Positions 28,889 through 32,300 of a stretch of DNA of 32,300 nucleotides are shown here, in pieces. A model generated the notes under the pieces. That model ran no database searches. It was not told the DNA's origin and saw nothing but the letters and a program-made list of their open reading frames with translations. A program made the translations under genes and the position numbers. Every line of letters begins with the position of its first letter. The stretch's first letter is position 1. The DNA is from a virus. Location of the stretch: the IMG/VR virus record IMGVR_UViG_3300034104_005655, positions 1 through 32,300 of that record. The stretch is one strand, 5' to 3'.

Positions 28889-29979
28889 GCCCCATCCCCC
28901 TCATGGTCGAGCTCTGCGCCGGCACCGCCGCCCTCAGCCTGCGCCTCCACCGCGACGGCGCCAAGCCCCCGGTCTCCCGGCTTGGCGCGAAAACCGGCTA
29001 CGCCAACGTCATCTTGCGCGTCCTCGGCCTCATCCCCGGCCAGCGCGCCGAGCGGTATCTGTGGTGCGAGCCCGACCCCGGCGTCCGTCTTCTGCTCGAA
29101 GCCTACCGCGACGCCACGCTGGCGAAGGCCGCCGCGACCATCATCCGGTCGTGGGCCGCCGAAGACCCGCGCGCCTTGTGGGAGCGGCTGCGCGCGGAGG
29201 GGCCGCCGCGGTTGCCGGACGGGGGCGCGGAGGCGGGCGAGGTGGCGCGGTGGCTGTACGACACGACCGCGAGCATCGGACGCTTGGCCGGTGAGGGCGG
29301 CTTCGCAAGCAAGCAGAGCGGCGACGGGTCGCCTGGAAATCCGCGAGGCCCCCGAAAGTGCGGCAACCTTGCCGCGGTCGTTGACGACATGCCCAACACC
29401 CTCCCCGCCACGGTGACGTCAGACGCCCGCGACGTGGACCCGCGCGAGGTGGCGCGGTGGTGCCAGATCGTCGCCTCCAACCGGCTGATCCACACGGCAT
29501 GGAGCGACGCCGAGCAGCGGTGGATCAACACGGGCGACGGCGGCGCGACCTTCGGCGGGTCGGCCTTCTGCTCGGCACCGGAGCGCACGGCCGAGGGCCT
29601 CGACGGCGTGGTGGGCGACCTGCCCGCGGCGGTGGAGGTGGACGCGCGGGCGGTGGATCCCGGCCCCGCTTTGTCGCCCGGCACGGTCTGCTACATCGAT
29701 CCAAGCTACGTCGGCACCACCGGCTACGCCGCGGACCTGCCCCGCGCCGACGTGGTCGCGCTGGCCCGGCGGTGGGCTGCGGCTGGGGCAACGGTGTGCA
29801 TCAGCGAGGCCGAGCCAATCCCGGAGCTTGTGGCCGAGGGGTGGTGGAAGGTGCGGATCGATGGCGAGAGGGTGGGCCAGCCGCGCACCTTCTCGAAGCA
29901 ACAGGCCGAGTGGTTGACCTTGAACCGGGCGCCCGCTTGGGTGCCGAGCGTGCAGGGCGCGCTTTTTGGAGGGCGCTGA
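28885..29979 (+). CDS. DNA methyltransferase-like protein with DPSY motif, 364 aa
   Basis: MVELCAGTAALSLRL (residues 7-21) looks like the S-adenosylmethionine-binding motif I, and CYIDPSYVGTTGY (269-281) like catalytic motif IV, with DPSY (272-275) in place of the usual DPPY. SRLGAKTGYANVI, which resembles the GGK motif X of Dam-type enzymes, follows motif I rather than preceding it. Two internal segments, VVDDMPNTLPATVTSDARDV and VVGDLPAAVEVDARAV, look like a duplicated hairpin. The likely role is N6-adenine or N4-cytosine methylation of phage DNA against restriction; the altered motif leaves activity uncertain. ATGA overlap at the start. Confidence 0.72.
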   Translation: MSPIPLMVELCAGTAALSLRLHRDGAKPPVSRLGAKTGYANVILRVLGLIPGQRAERYLWCEPDPGVRLLLEAYRDATLAKAAATIIRSWAAEDPRALWERLRAEGPPRLPDGGAEAGEVARWLYDTTASIGRLAGEGGFASKQSGDGSPGNPRGPRKCGNLAAVVDDMPNTLPATVTSDARDVDPREVARWCQIVASNRLIHTAWSDAEQRWINTGDGGATFGGSAFCSAPERTAEGLDGVVGDLPAAVEVDARAVDPGPALSPGTVCYIDPSYVGTTGYAADLPRADVVALARRWAAAGATVCISEAEPIPELVAEGWWKVRIDGERVGQPRTFSKQQAEWLTLNRAPAWVPSVQGALFGGR

Positions 29980-30470
29980 TGGCACCGAAGACCACCGAGC
30001 CCGCGGCCCCGCTCACTGAGCAGGTCGAGGCGTGGACCCTCACCCTCGCCGGCGCCCCCGCGCTCACCCCGGCGACCCTGCGCGCGGCGGCCCGTGTGGC
30101 TGCGTGGCGGGCCATCGGGGCGGCGCTGGAAGGCGACGCCGCCAAGGCCCCGGCCGCCGCCGCCGCTGCCGCTGAGGCGCTCGCAGCGAGCGAGCCGGAG
30201 CGCGAGCCGGACGATGGGCCGGTGAGCGAGCGGGAGGTGGCGCGCGCCGTCATCCTCGCGGTGCGCCGTGGGTTGAGCAGCGAAGACCCCAAGCGCGTCG
30301 GGGAGGCCGTCGCCCTGTGGCGGGCCGAGCGGGCGTGGGCGGACCCCGAGGGGCTCGCGGGCGCCGGGGCCGCGGAGGGGGACGCGCTGAGCGCCGCGCT
30401 GGAGCGGGTTGCGGACGAAGCGGCGCGACAGGCGCTGGCGATGACGCAAGCGGGCGCGACGGGGCTATAG
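29979..30470 (+). CDS. Putative terminase small subunit, 163 aa
   Basis: A helical protein rich in alanine, arginine and glutamate. The start (PLTEQVEAWTLTLAGAPALT, then PATLRAAARVAAWRAIGAAL) could be the DNA-recognition helices of a small terminase. The C-terminal half has several helices (EREVARAVILAVRRGLSSED). Small terminases are normally encoded just upstream of terL; here three small genes intervene. No direct homologue is recognised, so the call rests on position and character. The ATG overlaps the methyltransferase stop (TGATG). The stop lies within the palindrome of promoter P5. Confidence 0.5.
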   Translation: MAPKTTEPAAPLTEQVEAWTLTLAGAPALTPATLRAAARVAAWRAIGAALEGDAAKAPAAAAAAAEALAASEPEREPDDGPVSEREVARAVILAVRRGLSSEDPKRVGEAVALWRAERAWADPEGLAGAGAAEGDALSAALERVADEAARQALAMTQAGATGL

Positions 30471-30496
30471 CGCGCTATGGCCGGAGCCGATATAGG
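30468..30496 (+). promoter_or_regulatory. Promoter P5 with palindromic operator, upstream of terL cluster
   Basis: A weak -35 TAGCGC (30468-30473), a 17-base spacer and TATAGG (30491-30496). The palindrome ATAGCGCGCTAT (30467-30478) covers the -35, and GCGCGCTATGG lies in the same place as in P4. It sits directly after the putative small terminase gene and about 30 bases before the start at 30528. Confidence 0.55.
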
Positions 30497-30527
30497 GGTG
30501 GTGCCGCGGTGCGGCCGGGAGGTGGGG

Positions 30528-30746
30528 ATGAGGTTCAGTGTGGTGGAAGACGACGGGGCGCTCGTGATTCAGCCCGAGCACGGCGCGCCGATGACGGCCG
30601 AGGACGTGGCGGCGCGGCTCGGGAACGACGCGCCCGTGGTGGTGTACGCGGTGCGGGAGGGGCGCGTGGTGGCCTTCCCGACCACCGATGAGGGGCGGCG
30701 GCTGGCGGTGATGCTGGCCCGGCAGCTTTTCGGGAGGCTGGCATGA
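30528..30746 (+). CDS. Hypothetical protein, 72 aa
   Basis: ATG 30528 is chosen because GGGAGGTGGGG lies directly upstream; a longer in-frame start at 30477 would fall inside promoter P5. The protein is compact and mixed alpha/beta (RFSVVEDDGALVIQPEHGAP; PVVVYAVREGRVVAFPTTDE). No family is recognised. It is the first gene behind the palindrome at 30467-30478 and is coupled to the next gene by ATGA. A regulatory role is possible only on positional grounds. Confidence 0.65.
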   Translation: MRFSVVEDDGALVIQPEHGAPMTAEDVAARLGNDAPVVVYAVREGRVVAFPTTDEGRRLAVMLARQLFGRLA

Positions 30747-31087
30747 CCGCCCCGACGCTCTTGGACCGCTACCTCGCAGTCTGCGCTGCCCTCGGGCTGC
30801 ATAAGTGGCCGGACGGGATGCCAGCCAAAGACGGACGCTTGTGGTTCAACCCTGGCGCAGAGCCCGACCTTGCCAGCCCGGCAGGCATCGGCTGCCTGCT
30901 CGCCATCGTTGTGTACCTGTACCCCGAGGCCCGCGAGATCGGGCTGATCTACCGGCGCAGGGCAGCCCGCCCGCCGGTTGCTGTGCTCATCGACGGCCCA
31001 TCATCCGTCGCCTACGTCCACGGGCAGACCGCCGCCGAGGCCCTGATCGCCGCGCTGGAAGCTGCCGCGCGTGGTGGTGCGGAATGA
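30743..31087 (+). CDS. Hypothetical protein, 114 aa
   Basis: The ATG at 30743 overlaps the preceding stop by four bases, and the stop overlaps the next gene. The sequence has a helical N-terminus (TLLDRYLAVCAALGLHKWPD), a strand/turn region (GRLWFNPGAEPDLASPAGIG), and a C-terminal helix (GQTAAEALIAALEAAARGG) after VAVLIDGPSSVAYVHG. It resembles many small uncharacterised phage proteins, but I cannot assign a family. It is part of the short operon running into terL. Confidence 0.65.
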   Translation: MTAPTLLDRYLAVCAALGLHKWPDGMPAKDGRLWFNPGAEPDLASPAGIGCLLAIVVYLYPEAREIGLIYRRRAARPPVAVLIDGPSSVAYVHGQTAAEALIAALEAAARGGAE

Positions 31088-31341
31088 GCGCCGCCGACTG
31101 GCGCCCGCACGTTGCCCACGTCCGCCACGTCGGCCACGAGGGCCCCGGCCGATGGGTCGCTGCGATGTCGCGGGCCCTGCCGCCGGGCTGGGCTGCGGTG
31201 CCGAGCCGAGACGAAGATGGGCGCTGGCCCAGCGAGGAGGCGGCGCGGGCCGCGTTGGTGGGTTGGCGCGAGCCGGCGGCGCGCAAGGTGGCGGCGGTGG
31301 TGGAGCCTGCTCAGGCTGGGCTCTTTGGGCGCGGGCCATGA
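31084..31341 (+). CDS. Hypothetical protein directly upstream of terL, 85 aa
   Basis: The ATG at 31084 overlaps the previous stop and the TGA overlaps the terL ATG, so it is coupled on both sides. The N-terminus is histidine-rich (HVAHVRHVGHEGPGRW), then polar and helical (SEEAARAALVGWREPAARKV). This is the slot where a small terminase or homing-type gene often lies. The size is too small for most small terminases and no helix-turn-helix is visible. The function is unknown. Confidence 0.6.
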   Translation: MSAADWRPHVAHVRHVGHEGPGRWVAAMSRALPPGWAAVPSRDEDGRWPSEEAARAALVGWREPAARKVAAVVEPAQAGLFGRGP

Positions 31342-32300
31342 GCATCGGTGCCAGCGGCATCAGCACGGCGGCCTACCTGCGCGCCGTCGCCGCGCTCCCG
31401 GCCGAGCAGCGGCTGCCGGTGCTGCGCCACGAGTGCCGGCGCGACATGCTGCTGTGGGGCCGGCTGTGCTTTCCCGAGGTGGTGCGCGCCGAGTACAGCG
31501 CCCTCCACCACGAGATAGGCGAGTGGTTCACCGGCCTGCCGCTGCCGGCCGAGCGCGCCGGGCTGAGCCCGCGGCGGCGGGTGGTGACGGGGCCGCGGGG
31601 CGGGGCGAAGACCAGCCTGCTGCGGCTCGGGCTGCTGCATCGGGTGCTCTGGCGGCTGGAGCCCTACGTGGTGGTCATCGGCCCGGAGGCCACCGCGGTC
31701 GACGCCGAAGTCGGCACGCTCCGGGGGCTCGCCGATGCGACGGAGCGGCCCCTGCTGCGGAGGCTCCACGGGGCGCGGGCGTGGACCGGCAACCTCTCCG
31801 AGGCGCAGGTGAGCGGCGGCGGGGGCGTGGTGCACCTGAGCGCGAGGGCGCTGAGCGGCACCATCCGGGGGCTCAACCGGGATGGCAAGCGGCCCACCTT
31901 GGTGGTGCTCGATGACGTCGAAAAGCCCGAGCACCTCGACTCCCCATCGACGCGGGCCCGGATGCGCGCGCGGCTGGCCGACGACATCGGCAACCTCGGG
32001 CCGCCGGAGGGCGGGCTGGCCTGCATCTACGGGGCCACGGACCTTGGCGAGGGCAGCCTGCCGAGCCACGCCGAGACGGACCTGGGGTGGGACCGCACCA
32101 CGCTGCCCGCCGTGCTGAGCTGGCCGGAGGGGCTGGGTGAGGGCGTGGACCGGCCGGGCTCGCGGTGGGAGGAGGTGCGCCGGGCCTACCTCGACCGCAG
32201 CGACCCGCAGCGGAGGGAGACGGCGCGGGCGCTGTACCTGCGGCACCGCGAGGAGCTCGACCGCGGCGGGCGGGTGCTCCACCCGGTCTACCAGCCGCTG
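31338..32300 (+). CDS. terL: Terminase large subunit, N-terminal part (continues at 1-898)
   Basis: This is the ATPase half of the packaging motor, cut off by the window end and completed at 1-898. A Walker A-like loop, GPRGGAKT (residues 85-92), has alanine in place of the last glycine, a common terminase variant. SARALSGTIRGLN (168-180) is the conserved strand before Walker B, and TLVVLDDVE (187-195) is Walker B with its catalytic glutamate. ACIYGATDLGEG fits the coupling motif. The enzyme uses ATP to drive DNA into the prohead through the portal. ATG 31338 overlaps the previous stop (ATGA). It is encoded on the opposite strand from the portal and capsid genes. Confidence 0.92.
   Translation, partial: MSIGASGISTAAYLRAVAALPAEQRLPVLRHECRRDMLLWGRLCFPEVVRAEYSALHHEIGEWFTGLPLPAERAGLSPRRRVVTGPRGGAKTSLLRLGLLHRVLWRLEPYVVVIGPEATAVDAEVGTLRGLADATERPLLRRLHGARAWTGNLSEAQVSGGGGVVHLSARALSGTIRGLNRDGKRPTLVVLDDVEKPEHLDSPSTRARMRARLADDIGNLGPPEGGLACIYGATDLGEGSLPSHAETDLGWDRTTLPAVLSWPEGLGEGVDRPGSRWEEVRRAYLDRSDPQRRETARALYLRHREELDRGGRVLHPVYQPL
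32174..32300. repeat. Terminal direct repeat, right copy
   Basis: Exact copy of bases 1-127, in terL. It shows that the window is a complete circular or permuted genome of about 32,173 bp. See the left copy for the assembly interpretation. Confidence 0.95.

Overview
The window is a very GC-rich (roughly 70% by eye), almost fully coding genome of a tailed double-stranded DNA phage. The first 127 bases are repeated exactly as the last 127 bases (1-127 = 32174-32300), and the large terminase gene reads in frame across that repeat. The sequence is therefore best read as one circular or circularly permuted molecule of about 32,173 bp opened inside terL. Portal, prohead protease, HK97-type capsid, head-tail connectors, a tail tube protein and an 884-residue tape measure, with no sheath or baseplate-motor genes recognised, point to a siphovirus. 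The host cannot be named. GC content, Shine-Dalgarno sites of the GGAGG type, a lipobox-bearing lipoprotein and a possible spanin-like gene suggest a high-GC bacterium, perhaps Gram-negative.

There are two transcription arms. They diverge at about 26,520-26,605 from overlapping back-to-back promoters and converge at 3,424, where the two last stop codons are one base apart. The rightward arm (26,605 to 32,300, continuing 1 to 3,423) carries a winged-helix protein, a RusA-type resolvase, a coiled-coil protein, a DNA methyltransferase-like gene, a possible small terminase, the large terminase and then a set of small accessory genes including a Lar-like zinc protein. The leftward arm (26,520 down to 3,425) starts with a lipoprotein and another Lar-like protein. 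It continues with a lambda O-like replication initiator that carries six dyad-symmetric iterons inside its own coding sequence (the likely origin), a gene in the position of a helicase loader, an ERF-type annealing protein, and then the whole head, connector, endolysin and tail block.

Regulation is unusually legible. Several promoter-like sites have a TTGC-type -35, a 17-base spacer and a TAnnnT-like -10. Four carry all or part of a palindrome built on CATAGCGCGCTATG, so a shared operator may coordinate both arms. A hairpin followed by a T-run, and a possible leaderless promoter, sit just before the portal gene. Most genes are joined by four-base ATGA/GTGA/TTGA or one-base TGATG stop-start overlaps, which also fixes many start codons.

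The most interesting items are the intragenic iteron origin, the shared palindromic operators, the terminase genes lying opposite to the structural genes, the methyltransferase with DPSY instead of DPPY, and a small protein (3787-4221) that faintly resembles cyclic-nucleotide sponge (Acb2-like) phage proteins. No integrase, cI-like repressor, tRNA, CRISPR array or insertion sequence was found.
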